DNA of 64,000 bases from Pipra filicauda (Eukaryota > Chordata > Aves > Passeriformes > Pipridae): NCBI RefSeq assembly GCF_003945595.2, contig NW_024104507.1, positions 248,001 through 312,000 of the forward strand, read 5' to 3'. Of the stretch, positions 49,603-62,700 are shown piece after piece (the first letter of the stretch is position 1; each line of letters opens with the position of its first letter). The notes beneath the pieces are model-generated. The model was not told where the DNA came from. It made no database searches and saw nothing but the letters and a program-made list of their open reading frames with translations. Both the position numbers and the translations under genes were made by a program.

Positions 49603-51530
49603 CGTTTTGTGCTTTGAAATTTAGGAAACAGAGATCAGACCATGATGGTTGCGGCTGGCATATATTTATGGAAGAAGGATAATGATGATATTCCATAAAA
49701 TGAGCTGCTACAAAGCTTATGAAGCTCTGGATAAGACACACACCTGTGCACGTGATAAAAACTGTTTGCTATCTGCACGTGTAGGTGAAGGAAGTGGCAA
49801 ATGCAAATTAGTTCTCACCCTGCAATGGAGGAGTATAAATAAAACAGGAAAGTGGCAGGAGTTTTCAGCTTTAGCCAAAGCACTCCAATGTGATTTCCTG
49901 CATCCTCTTCATAATGGGCCACTGCAGCAACTCCAAGTGCCTCCAGGGTGCAGATGGTCACAGCGAGGGCCATGTTTAGAAAATTCATTAGCATAATCTA
50001 GCCAGGGGAAGAAAAATGACCTATCTCCACACTGAAAAGCCAAGTCATAGGAAGATGTGAATGTCACTCTCTGTCACAATAACAGAAGAATTTGGGGAAG
50101 TGACCAGAGGGTGTTTCAGCTCACAGAGGGAACTCACAAATAGGAACTCAGTCTTGGATCAGGGTAAGCGCTCAATTGGTTTGAAGTGCAAGCACCTTGG
50201 TGAAGTTATTAACTCTCCCATACCATCATCTAGAACATCTGTACGTCAAAAAAACAAAGGAATGTAACAGTTGTTTTCAGTAAAGAGAGGCTAGGTGGGG
50301 AATTGGTGGGAGAAATTAATCTCTGAACCTCATGAGTTAGGACCAAGATAGCATCCAAAGGCACTCTGCAGCTTAGGGAGGTAGTACCCAGTAAAGCATT
50401 ACATAAATTTGCAGTGTGTGGTCTTCCTGTGCATTAATTTCCATCATTACACAAACCCCCAAACTCCAGCCAACAGAGTTTAACAGGTGTTTCCTGATGC
50501 CTCCAAGTAAGCAAGTGCTTCAACAATGACACATCTTCACAGCACAGTACCAGTGCAAGCAGGTAATCCTTCACAGCAAGTCACATTCCCCACTGCACTG
50601 CGATGACAACAGAGAATTTTAGGTGAACTCATTGAGATTTTACTACTCAAAACCACACTGAACATCTAAGGTTGCAGCAACGAGTTTATAAATTGTAGTG
50701 GTTCTGGAGTAACTTGGGAGCTGATAATACTCTTTGGAGGACACCGAGAGGGGATAAGTTACAAACTCCCACTGACATTCAGTGCTGCCACGGGGGTGTT
50801 TATCTGCTGCTAGAGGGAGAGGAGAGAAGGAAGGGAGACTCCATGAAAGATCCTCTTTGCTCTGCTATTGGTCTCGTGAAATATCTGTAGCATCTCTTGA
50901 TTAAAGTTTTCAGGAACATATATGCAAACACATATAAATACATGGGAGTACTGCCTCACTGTTAAACAGCCCAAAATCTCAAACATGTTCAAGGCATGAT
51001 TATTATTTCACCACAGTTCTTATCTCACAGTACTTAAACTAAGTAGTAAATAAAGAATAATTTGAATTCTGACTTCAGATAAGAGGTAAAGATAAAAATC
51101 CCTGTGCTGCTCTGTTACAAAATGTGAACTGCAAATCACCACAGTTGATTTAAATAAATCACACACACTTTGATTCATCCCTTCATTCCCGTAGTATCAG
51201 CTGGTTGAATTAGGAATGTAATTGCCTTTAGAAGAAACCTGATTTTTCAAAATCAGGCAGTTGCCCATAAATGCAGCTTGATATCTGTTAAGGAAGTGAT
51301 GACTATTAAGGAGGTGTAACCTTTAAACCTCTACAGCCTCAGTGTCTCTCTCAGGTACAGGACAAACCATTTAAATCATTCCATGAATGTCTAGAAATGG
51401 CAGTTTCCCACATTTAGCATAACATAACTATGTCAAGAATCAGCTGGATAACCCTATGTGACAGAAAGTAAAGAAGTTATTTAATTTTTTCTAATATTCT
51501 TCATGGGTTTCCAAAGCTATATTTCTCTTT

Positions 51531-51556
51531 AGAAATGAGAAATGAGAAATGAGAAA
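51531..51556. repeat. 7-bp tandem repeat (AGAAATG)n
   Basis: Just under four perfect copies of agaaatg. Simple short tandem repeat. Confidence 0.85.
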
Positions 51557-51748
51557 AACATTTCTATGAAGAGAATGTTGTGATTTTCTGTTTGATACCA
51601 TGCTTTACTACCTCATTACTCCTCCCAGTAGAGAGTGTTGTGGGGAAATATTTTTGGTCTTTTCAGCAGAAACATTTGTCTGCTTGGCAGGTATTCCCAA
51701 TGGTTATTTGTATAAACTAAGGTGATATTCTTGAATTTTACCCTTACT

Positions 51749-51769
51749 GGATGGATGGATAGATAGATA
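51749..51769. repeat. (GGAT)n/(GATA)n microsatellite
   Basis: Three GGAT-type units pass into GATA units. A typical short tetranucleotide repeat, possibly polymorphic. Confidence 0.85.
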
Positions 51770-53923
51770 CATTAGTACATATGAACAAACTCATCTCCCT
51801 GTTGAAATCAATTAGAAATACATACTTTGAAATTAAGGATTCCCTTTGATTTTAGTAGATTTTCATCATATATTATCCCTTCTCTGTACAGGACTAATTA
51901 CTTTTTCCCTTAGTCTTAAGAGCAATCTCTGTATCTCTTCACTCTTGTCATCTTATCTCACTATACATTTTATTTTGAGAAGAACTTTACCTCTTTCAAT
52001 CTGTAGAAATCATTATTACAGGAGGTACAGAACTCTCCTTCATTTAAACGGGAATTGCAAAAACTCAGAAAATTCATATCGAATACATTTAACTCTCACT
52101 TTTCATTTAATAACACTTTAAACTAATGCTATATCATTGGTCTTCCAATCATTGCTATTTTTCATATCTGTAGTTGCCTGTAACTTCTGTCTCACAGTGA
52201 GTGGAATTTCATTTTCAAATCCAGTTTTGCTAATCCCATCATGCACCACACTTTTCAATTCACCCACTGAAGACTGATTTAAAGTTAAATAGACTTATTA
52301 CTCATAGCAACTACATCAAAGTTTCTAAAATTCTTTACTATCCAACTCTGGAAGAAGATGACATTCTGAAAGTCATTTTTATTTCTCGTGGGATATTTAC
52401 CTATATTTTCTTCTCATTACAATTCAAATTCTCTACCTTCCAAAGTCTAACAGGGAGACTGAGCAGAATGTGGAGTTAAATTATTTCTTCCAAGCATGTT
52501 GGTTCAGAAACAATCTTTTTTTCCCCTGCATGTTGCTTTGTTATAATTCTGATTTTAAGAAAAATAACAATAACTCTATAGACATCCTGTAGAGGCACAT
52601 GTACTTATTGTTTCCCAGTGCCTAACCCTTTAAATCTCTATTTACCCTTCTTTCTATTTATTTTCTTTGTTGCCTCATACTGTATGCTCTTTCAAGCAGA
52701 GATTAGCTTCATGTAGATATGCACAGCCGCCAGCACAAAGGATGCCATTCCCAATCAGAGCCTCTAGGCACTCCTGTAATACAAATAATAAATATTACCA
52801 GAATCTTCTATCCCTTTGACTTGCTGCCATAGTCAAGCATGGGCTTGCTATGAGTCGAGCAAAATTGTGGCATTAGTTGCATCCCAGTACTTTATAAGTC
52901 TGTCAACCCTTCAAATTCCTTAGGACATAAAGACTTTGAAAAACCTACCAAATGAGCCATTTCAAACCTAATGGACACCCTGTCTGAGCTGTTACTGTTT
53001 GCAGGCAATTATCATTTTCTTGGGGAAATGTCAGGGAAGGCTTTCATCTCCTAAAACACAGCACTTGGGTTTTATTTTTGTATGGATAGAGAAAAAGCAC
53101 GAATTTATATCATGGATCACCTGTGCACCCAGCACACAGGCAAGAAAAGTCTTAGCTCTGCAGAATTGTAGGAATATAGGAACTGAGTTCTTCCATTTTG
53201 TATGAATTTGAGAAATCATAAAACATCACAGTACCATAACTCCCCCCCGTCTGTTAAAAAATGGAATAGTAATAATTTGCTAAAGTCAGAGGAGGTACTG
53301 TAAAGTATCTTTCCACAATACTAATTAAACATACTTTGAAAGATGACCCCAAAATGCTAAACCTGTTCTCACATTGTGGTGTTTTGCTAGTTAACAGCAA
53401 TGAGAATTTTTATCTGGGGGCTGACTGCATTGCAAAAAATATTAAAAGTCATAAAATTAATCTGAAAGTTGTGTCTCAATCGCAGCTGAAAGTAGAGATT
53501 CCAGCCTTTAATTAGGACAAAACTATGTCTTGGCAAGAAGAAACTCAGAAAATACATTTTTTTTTTTTTTTTACTTTGGGGATGTAAACTACTGAAGAAC
53601 CTTGTAGAAGTATCAAAGGACTAGGATGTTTTTGACTGTGATCTCATTTCAGAGCTTGGTCTTATATCTAATGTAATCAGAGTGCTGAACATCTCACATG
53701 CTGGATACTGTCCCAAGGAGCTTAATCTCTCAAAATTCCACTCCTCTTGCTGGACTGTAATCAGGCCATGTGAATTTGAATCTGTGCACACAGAGACAAC
53801 GATATAAATTGAGTTCTAAAAAATTTGTTTTCAAAGAGTAAGCAAATAACATCCACACAGGTTTAATTCTAGCTGCGTTCCGGCAGTGCTCATATCTATT
53901 GCTTCTCATGCCCTGAAACTGTG

Positions 53924-53982
53924 TCTCTCACTATCAAGGAAAGGCAAGGAAACCTCTCTCACTGTCAAGGAAAGGCAACACA
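53924..53982. repeat. 31-bp tandem duplication
   Basis: tctctcactatcaaggaaag (start of copy one, 53924-53954) recurs from 53955 with one A-to-G change. The second copy is nearly complete and then diverges at about 53980. Confidence 0.85.
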
Positions 53983-54285
53983 AAAGTAGGCAATAATATT
54001 AATTAATTTTTACAGTTGAACATCTAACTATAATAGTATACATATTTTAATGAAATACGTTCAAAGGCAACATAGTTCTAGTGAAACAAAGGTCGATACC
54101 TACAACAGAGGTACATGAGGAGTCACGTTCTGAAGTTCTTTGTTCCTTTCAAGGTACCATTTAAAAAAGTGTTCATATTTTGATAATAAAGAAGTGCACT
54201 GCAATTCTAAGGTCTTCTGAGGTAGCCTGGCCAACACAAGAAGTGCTGATTTAAAAATATTTTTGAAGGTGTGTAAGCAAAAAGA

Positions 54286-54350
54286 GGTTGTTTTTGTTGA
54301 TTTTTTGTTTTGTTTTGGGGCTTTTCTTGTTTGTTTGTTTTTTGTTTTGA
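54286..54350. repeat. T/G-rich low-complexity tract
   Basis: T runs with interspersed G and a short (TTTG)n section (54327-54345). The K/N/T-rich beginning of the 88-codon minus frame (54100-54366) comes from this tract. Confidence 0.8.
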
Positions 54351-57300
54351 GTGTTTTCATGGACAACTTGGGATACTTTAGATTATTATATCACCATATG
54401 GATGTTTTTATTTGTTTTCCAAAATCTAAAGTGAAATCTTAAAAGTTATTTGTCTGGCTGTCATTTCATTTTGTTGTTCATAACAGCCAAGTTCCCAATG
54501 CTCCTTGGGAATGTGTAGTGTCAAAGGAGAGTAAGAAAGATACTGCCATGGTACTCATTCAGTGATTCTCATGACACTGTGATATTAATAACCAAAGGCT
54601 TAGGCACCATTACAAGTATTTCAGAGGAATATCCCTGTGAAATTAAACCCTCATGGTAGTGGGGACATGGCAAAGAATGGAAAACAATGCCCAGGGAACT
54701 GAAAACAGTTCACCACTAGTAAGAATGCTAATTACATACCTGTGTACAGAACGTGCACCTGAGTAAACCAAAATGCTTAAGATAATTCAAGAAATCAATT
54801 ACAGTGGTAATTAGTTTATTCCACAGAAGAGTTAGTTATTCTTAGGCAATTTGGTTTCCCCACTCAGGCTGTTCTTTTTGAAGGTGAGAAGAAGAGATAA
54901 GCAAGGTTTCTCAGAGGAAAAGGTAAATCAGCAATTAATAACATGTTACCAGTTACCAGTATTGCAAGTAGCTATTTTCTATCAGCAGTTTTCAGGATAC
55001 CACCACTCAGTGAGTATGGAACCATGCTGAACCAGGAATTCAGCTCCTCTGCCAGGGCAAAATTGAACCTGGAACTGGTTTATGCACGACCTAAACAGCA
55101 AGCCTTACAAAACTTGCAGAAACAGAGAAAAACTTTCAAAAATACACTCTTACAGTACCTAAGTGCACACTTACTCTGCAGCATTTGCAAAGAGAAAAAA
55201 GGGAAACAGATTGAAACATCACAAAAATCCCTAACAGCCAAGCCAGAACACCAGGGACTTCTGCAAGAAGGTAAATATTTGCTGAGACAGCAGGAACAAA
55301 ATGCTTCAGCAAATTAGATTAATCAGAAAGGTTTTGGCAAGTTCTCATGGGCACAAGGTGCTTTAAGATTTGTAGTTCCAACACACCATTTGGCAAATAC
55401 TTTTCTTGTGATTGCTTTCCAGAACACACTCAGCATCAAAAACCAGTTCAGCATTCCAACCTGCAAATGTCAAAAAGCTCTTCCAGGAGCAAAATCACAC
55501 TTGGAAGACTTACCCAGCTGTGACAGCAATGCTAGCAAATAGTAGAAATGATTATTTAAAAAAAAAACTAAAGGAGTAACGGAAATAATATGAAAAAAAT
55601 AACCAGCCCCAAGCTTAACAAAGCCAAGAGTTTTGAACTGAACAGTTTAAATGAGCACAGTGATTTGAGACTCTTAAGTAGACCCTATACTTGCAACTTC
55701 TGAGAATCTATGAAAGTCATTATTAGCATTTCAGCAACCACAAAAATAAAGATCTGTAAAGCTTTAGAAGACTTTCAGAGCCAGTAGAGCATATTGTTAT
55801 AAGTAAATAAACAGATTTGTTACTCCCCAACAAATTAGTCCTCAGAAGGTTCCCTGTTGAATATATGTAAAGAAACCCATGAATGCAAGATTAAGAAGTA
55901 ATTCAGTGTGAATTAGCAGCTTAGTTAAATTCACAGTGTCCTCTTCTGATTTATACCTTGAGTTAGCATGGTTGCAAATTTTAAGATGTGTGTAGTGCTG
56001 AAGAAGGACAATAGAAATAAACAGTACCCAAGCATATGTCATAAATAAACCTCAATCAATAAGAATGAGATTACTACTGTTTCATGCTGTAACTAAGCAA
56101 AAAAAAATTAAAGAAAAAAATGAAAAAGTGGTTCAAAATATTACAATTTTTTGTTAGTCTTTATTATTTGTTTTAAAAGTGGTGGCATTCCACTCAAAAC
56201 AAAAATACTAATTCTTTCAATTCTGTGAATGACCTAGAATAGCAGAAGTATCCTTTCTATTCTTCATGTTTCTTTTTTTTTGTTTAATGATAAATTACAT
56301 CACCTACGATGAAATGTGGTGTGTGCAGGAAAATGAAGAGTCAGCAGTTTAAAGATATTGAACTTTTATGGTAGACAAAACCTCAATTATTCATTCTGCC
56401 ACTGGTTTATCAGATTCAGAGGCATGGAGGTGTGTGCAACTCTATCAATAATTTTGACATATGTGTAACTTTGTTTTTTTCATATAGTCAACTTGGCACT
56501 GTAAACTGTCCCTGACTTCATTTTGTGTTGTAAAATACTGCAAGACAACATATTCCTGATGGCAATAATTAATGTGGGATGTATTACTCACTACTCAGAT
56601 CAGTGAACCCCAAAATCAATCCTGGATTGAAGGCAACATTTCAGGTACCGTAATTGTTCAAAAACTTCAGAATAGGAAAGTAAACAAGGATCTCTATTGC
56701 TGTTTGTTTGATTTTTTTAATTTCTTTTTTCGGTATAATTCTGCTCCTAACACTAGATATTTCCTCATGTTTATGGTCTTCCATCTAAGCACTTGTATTT
56801 CAACTGATCATATAAAACCATATCTAGCTGATTCAGGTAGTCATAAGATAAAATGAACTTACTATCCAAAAATAAAGTAATGCCATTTATATTGCATTGC
56901 TCTCAGGCAAGTTACCTTAAATCAAGATGTTTGAAAACAATTACAATAAGTCATGGCCAGAGCTGAGCCTGCTTTAAATTCAATTCATTTACCTTCCTTA
57001 TCATTAAAGAGAGTTTCTCACATGAAAGACTGTGTCTGAATTTCATCAATCCAGCTCATGGAAATACTTCAAAAAATTTTGTGGAGAATGTCAGGAAAGG
57101 GAATAATAGCCTTGTTTTTCTTAATACAGTTGTAGCAAGTTGACGATCAAACTTTTTGAAGGCAGGGACTTCAATAAAAATAAAAACCAAATAAAAACAT
57201 TGACAAAGATGATAGGAGAAAGACAACGTAGTTTTAAAAGAATAGAAAAATAGTTCTGTCACCAAAATGAACTTCTAGTGACTGAACTTCAATCTGAGAA

Positions 57301-59665
57301 ATTTATTTTCCCACAAGTGTCAATGAAATGCTGAAAAGGATAAAGATAATAATGATGATAGCAATAGTAATAGATACTTATATAAAATGTGGATTGTATG
57401 AAGCTTTAGGAATTAATGTAGATATCTGTAAGTACAAAATTTTTCTCTGTTACCTCTGTCATGTTAGACTTGGAAGGCATTACACAGTAAACATTGCACA
57501 CTAAAATCACTGCAACTCAGTTCATACTACCCTGAAAGAGAAGCTCATCCATTTGTCCATGGAAAATTAACACTCCCTCATGTGAATAGAACATCAGAGA
57601 TCCTGTGAGTTGGCCACAGCAACAAGAAAAGGATGACTTCTATTTAAAAGGGACTTCTATTTTTGTGGGGCCTGTAGATCATACAGATGCTGTGCTTTGT
57701 CAGTCCCACTGCTGGATGAGGAGGATACTTTTGGCAAGCCTCTGGATGTTGAGATGACTTGAAAAATTGACATTGCACACAGTATTCCCGAGAAGTCTGG
57801 TTGAACTCAACAAGCCCTATGTAGAGCTGATCTACCCAGGACACAAAAACTTGCAAACAATATTTGGTAGAGAAGAATATTTTATAAGAAAGTTTACAGA
57901 AATCCTAAAAAAAGCAGCTCTCAGGCAGAGACAATGACCAATTGGTAACTGGCTGTTAATTACATTAGAGGATTATCTCACTTTATTCTGTGAAATTGTC
58001 TCTCAAAGTACGGAGCACCCCATTTCTTTGGTGTCATAATATTTTTTTCTGGTAGACTGGTTTTCACCTTTCTCTGTGTGCTTTGGTGTTTTGCTGTTTA
58101 TTCCCCCACATTCCACAACCTGCTATTTGCACCGTGTGTGTTATCAAATGCCTCAGCATTCCTCACACGCACGGAACTTTTAGAAGTTTATTAAAAACAA
58201 AGCGAGTTTTCCCAGATGGTCGTAGAGCAGTAATTAAGTAAAAACTGCTATTCCCAAGGTGTGCTCATTTCTGCTAATATCATCAGTACTGCTGCTGCAT
58301 GCTCAAGCAGGTTAACAAACACAATCAGATTAGCTTTTGTTCTTCCAGAACAGCAGGGCTAAATCTTCATTAGGTATAAAACAATGGAGGCACACAGAAG
58401 AAGAATGGAATGCTGTGGGTTTATGGCAGTTGAACACCCTGTCTGTATAATTATTTGAATAAGGAAATAAAACAAAAAGGTAGGATTGGCAAAGAAACTT
58501 TAAAAAGTCAATCCATTTTCTAGCTTTCCAGTCAGTTAGATATGAAAGCCATCGGTTTGACATCAAAGGATTGTGTGAGCGATTCTTGCAAAGGTAAGAG
58601 CACATTTAATTCTCTGGTTGCAAACCAATTGTATTTCTTGAGATGGGAAAAGAAATAAAAAGGAACAGATGTTTTTCCACATCGAGAATGTAAAGAAATT
58701 AATTGGAGAACTTCAGGAACCAGAGATTTTTTGACATTTTTAAGTGTGCGGGGAGCGGGGGAAGGGGACAAGGGGATGACTGAGCGATGTCTAGTGTGGA
58801 AATGTTTATTGAAAGAATTATATTTATTGGGTCACATTTTTAATTTTTTTTTCTTTCTAACTTCTTAAGCAATGTCAGATCAATGATTATTTCTGAATGG
58901 CATTAAGCAATTAAAAGGATGTTTTGAAACAAGCATAATTATTTTCTGTTTCATGCACACAGATAAGCACACCAACATAAGATACGTTTATCACAGCATA
59001 GCTATCTATGTAAAAGATAGCTAAAATGATGCAAACTTCTAATTATCACAGGGCCTTATTTTTAAAGAAACAGGATCTGAGCGAAGACCCAACATAGTTC
59101 TGCCATAACTTAGTGCACAGTGATTTCTTCTGACAGACTCACTTATCAAAGTGCATTTCTTGTCATCCAGCTTGTTTTCCTGTTACTTAATCATCTATTT
59201 GACTGCTTTCAGCAAATGCCTCTGCGGTGGTGCATTCAGGAAAAGATTTTGGAAAGAGTTCCAACTCATGTGTTGAAATCCCAGGCTTTAAAAAAGAAGT
59301 TGTTTCCTTAAACTGTAGCTACCTACCTGTAAAAGCACTAACCAGCTATCTTGGCAAGCTTTACCATTTGACTCAAAATACTCTCCTGAAACATCCTCCA
59401 CAGGAGCCCTCCGAGTGCTGCGTTTTACACCTCAGTGTGTGTCTCAAAATATGGCCATAAGTCCTTTGAGGAGCTTTAAATAGATTTTTGCTTATTAGCT
59501 TATTTTGCTTATTTGCTTATTTTATCTGCATTTATTAACATATATCAAACACTAATTTGCTCCCACTACTGTTTCTCTTTTTCAGTCTGAAACCACTTCC
59601 CTGAGATCAGTCTGCAGCATTTTTCCAATAACAGTTCTTCAATAAGGCCTTTTGAAACAGACTGA
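54351..59665. other. Non-coding, no recognised gene
   Basis: AT-rich unique DNA. It includes the longest open frame of the window (54943-55317, plus, 124 codons), which is rich in K, Q and L with no domain, signal or family likeness that I can see. A short TTGCTTA-type tandem repeat lies at 59488-59524. The block 57950-58370 is unique, free of simple repeats and less monotonous than its surroundings; conservation there is possible but untested. Confidence 0.5.
59488..59524. repeat. Imperfect TTGCTTA-type tandem repeat
   Basis: Four imperfect units built on tgcttatt / agcttatt follow one another, a short AT-rich minisatellite-like tract. Confidence 0.7.
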
Positions 59666-59747
59666 CTTGCTGGCCTCAAGAGGAACATTTTTACCACTGT
59701 TGCCCTACCTTGCTGGCCTCAGGGGGCACATTTTTTCCACTGTTGCC
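59666..59747. repeat. 43-bp tandem duplication
   Basis: The first copy starts at 59666 (cttgctggcctcaagaggaa) and the second at 59709 (cttgctggcctcagggggca), each running on to a ccactgttgcc block. The copies differ at several positions, so this duplication is older than those at 45.6 and 53.9 kb. Confidence 0.85.
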
Positions 59748-62700
59748 AGCACTGCTGGTGTTTTATGGGAACAAGGACTGGGAGGAGATGTAGTTTAAAC
59801 ACTCAACAATGAAGCATCTTGATAAACAGCCCTTGTACTGCTGCAATTACCATATCTCTTGATTGTCAGGAAATAGGCACTTGATAAACATGTGGTTTCA
59901 TTGTTTACCCACGTTTGTTTTCAATTAAAGCCAGAAACCTATAATGTGCACTCGAACACTGCTCAGCCTGGTTTGAAAATAGGCAGGTAATTAATGACTA
60001 GACTTTGCATCTACTTATTTAAGACCGTCTCCAGAGATTTCAGGGACTGGTTATTCCAAGATAACAAGCTTGTTAGAAGGCCAGAGGAAGAACAGTTTCT
60101 TCAGGTATTTTTCCTCCTGTCCTGTTCCTGCACTTCAAGTACCTTTTTTTTTTAATTTAAAGTCTTTGGACTCTGCATCACAAAGGTGCAAGCACAGCCC
60201 TTCCCTGCACTCTGGATCAGGTCGTAGCCTGGATGTTGCAATTTCCAGGCCTCCAGCTGCCCAAAGTATTTTGGAGCTGCTGAGCAAATGATATTCTCTA
60301 AACTGTTCCACTATAATCATTTTGCTTATCTGCTAGTCTGATTAATCTGTTGAATTTTGTCAGGCTGTCACTTGGTAGTTCCTTGTATTACCATCATCTC
60401 TGCTTTCAGTCAAGAAGTATTAATAAGCTCCGTGCATTTATACCTTTGAGGAATCTGTATCAACAAAGACTGTGAAAGCACAAACAATTCCTAAGCATAA
60501 GATAACAGCCTCGATCCTAGAAAATACTGGAGCCTGGTACTAGTCATCCTGAAGATACTTTGAGATTTGGTACTTCAGGAGCCATGAGAGGCAGAAACTC
60601 CTGCAGTGAACAGGGTTAAGCTGATGGACAGCCTGGCATGGAATGAGGCAACAGAGAGCACTCCTGAACTCTCAAGTCAAATTGGGATCATCTCAACAGC
60701 AGTGACAGTATCTGCTGGAACAGAAACATTAAATAACATTTCTTTGAATAGTAACCCAACTTGTGGGGTTATATATATGTGTGACATTTCATATACCCTA
60801 AACTAGAAGAGGTCATTTGAAGCGGCCATTAATTTACAGCAAATGAAGAACAAAATATTCCAGACAACTTTAAAAAATATATCAGATGCTTAAATCTCTA
60901 TCATTTTCAAAGAGAGGTAGGCACCTAATTTAGACAGAAGTTAATAACTATATTTTTCCTGACTAAAAAAATGGGATCAAAACTTTCAATCCACTATAGA
61001 TTTTCTTCATAGTGTATTTCCCTCTTAGAAAAAAGTTATACAGACAGACACACATATGACATACAGAAACACGCGCACACCCCCCACATAATGTGTATTT
61101 ATAAATGCACAAACACACAAAATGTACATATATAAGAAAATAAACCATATTTTTAATGTTAGTACATGGCTAAGCATTCATGTTTCCTCTATACAAAACA
61201 AAGTAGATCAGTTACTTACATGGTTTAAAGATCAAAGTCACATTTTTCAACATACTCTGTGTGTCTATGCATTATACATACACACCTCCCCTTTCCTAGA
61301 CTTACGTGACTCAGTTATGTTTTGGAGTTGCTCATTCATTTACATAACTGGAAGTTGTGCCTATGTGCCTGAGGAACATCAGTGATTTGTATAGAAAATT
61401 ATTTCCTTTTTTCTTAGTATAAAAAAGATAATCATTAATCCTAAATGACAAAAATTGCTTATTAAAGAGGACAAAAAATAACCTTTGAAACACCTGAAAT
61501 GCAGACTAGATTGGTTCTTTTAGAGAAATAATAAAGATATAATAATAACATGACAATTTATGTAATTTAATAGTGATTCACTGAACTTCTACAACCATAT
61601 GGCAATAAGAAATCATAATGATGTTCAGCCACAGCTGTTGCCATTAATTTAACCCCACTAAATTGTATGAAAAGACATCCCCATGGTTGTACTGGCTATC
61701 TGAGCTGAATTTTGCTGATTTCAGTAGGAAATGGGTTTAGTCCTTAGCAACAGGCACAGCGGAATTTAAGACCAGTATTTGTTTCAGAAGTTTGAGAATA
61801 GGACCTTGTCTTCCATTTGGTCATAATTATTATGCAAGAGATGAAATTCTGCTTAAATCATGCAGTTCTCACATAGAAAAGATACACACATGCACAATTG
61901 TACTAGTAAAGACAGAGGCACAAGGGAAGCATTCCAGCTTTAGCTGAATTATGGGCAGAAAACTAGAGGTGAAAGAGAGACCAATTTTCTCTCTACTTTT
62001 TTGAGAGGTGAGGAAATCCTAAATCCTTCCACTAATTCCTCCTTACTCAGTCTTCAAAATTTAGAGAGGTTCCACAATTCTGATAAAGATTTAGCTTATG
62101 AGGCATAGAAAGGATGGGATCATCTGAGAAAAAAAAAAGCATTGCCAAGAATATCTGCTATGTTGGAGCAACAGTTAAATAAGTGACCCACTTAGCTTTC
62201 CCCACCCTCTGCCAATTCTCCTGTATTTATATCACCATACTACTCCTGTTGTTGCAGCACTGTTAAAGTGCACAGCCATGGTTATCTAAAGGAATTTTAA
62301 GCAAGTCTTAGACAATAATCACAAAAAGACCGTAATAAAATGAATAATGGACAGTACTTTTGCCAGAAAGCTGAATTATTCTAGCATTTACATGTATGGA
62401 GTCACATAACAGAATATCAGTGTTTAATCTGGTTGAAATGCAACCATTTTATATATAATTCATTTGTAGTAAATGCCTAGTATGCAGAAAATGGGCCAGG
62501 AAATATTTTAATTTCATAGTACCATACATGGATGAATTATGTTAAATATACGATTGAGGAAGACCCATTTATATATTTACCCATTAGATGTGATAAGAAT
62601 TATTTTCGTTCCCTTATCTACACCATTTTGAAGGCTGTCTTCAGAGACAGCTTGGGGATGGAGTCAAGGAAAAACAGAGGCCATATTGGCCACTATTGGC

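Larger units (their letters stand above)
49603..53556. other. Non-coding, no recognised gene
   Basis: Unique DNA with frames up to 115 codons (49649-49996, plus), none recognised. Small tandem repeats at 51531 and 51749 are listed separately. A T16 run follows at 53557-53572. Confidence 0.5.

Noticed and set aside
54943..55317. Longest open frame of the window (124 codons, plus strand)
   Set aside because: It has no domain, signal peptide or recognisable family and is of a length expected by chance in 64 kb on six frames. No splice or promoter context is evident.
57604..57856. Less AT-rich stretch with a Cys-containing 70-codon minus frame
   Set aside because: It was considered as a zinc-finger or retroelement remnant; the Cys spacing fits no known finger and no transposon block is recognised.
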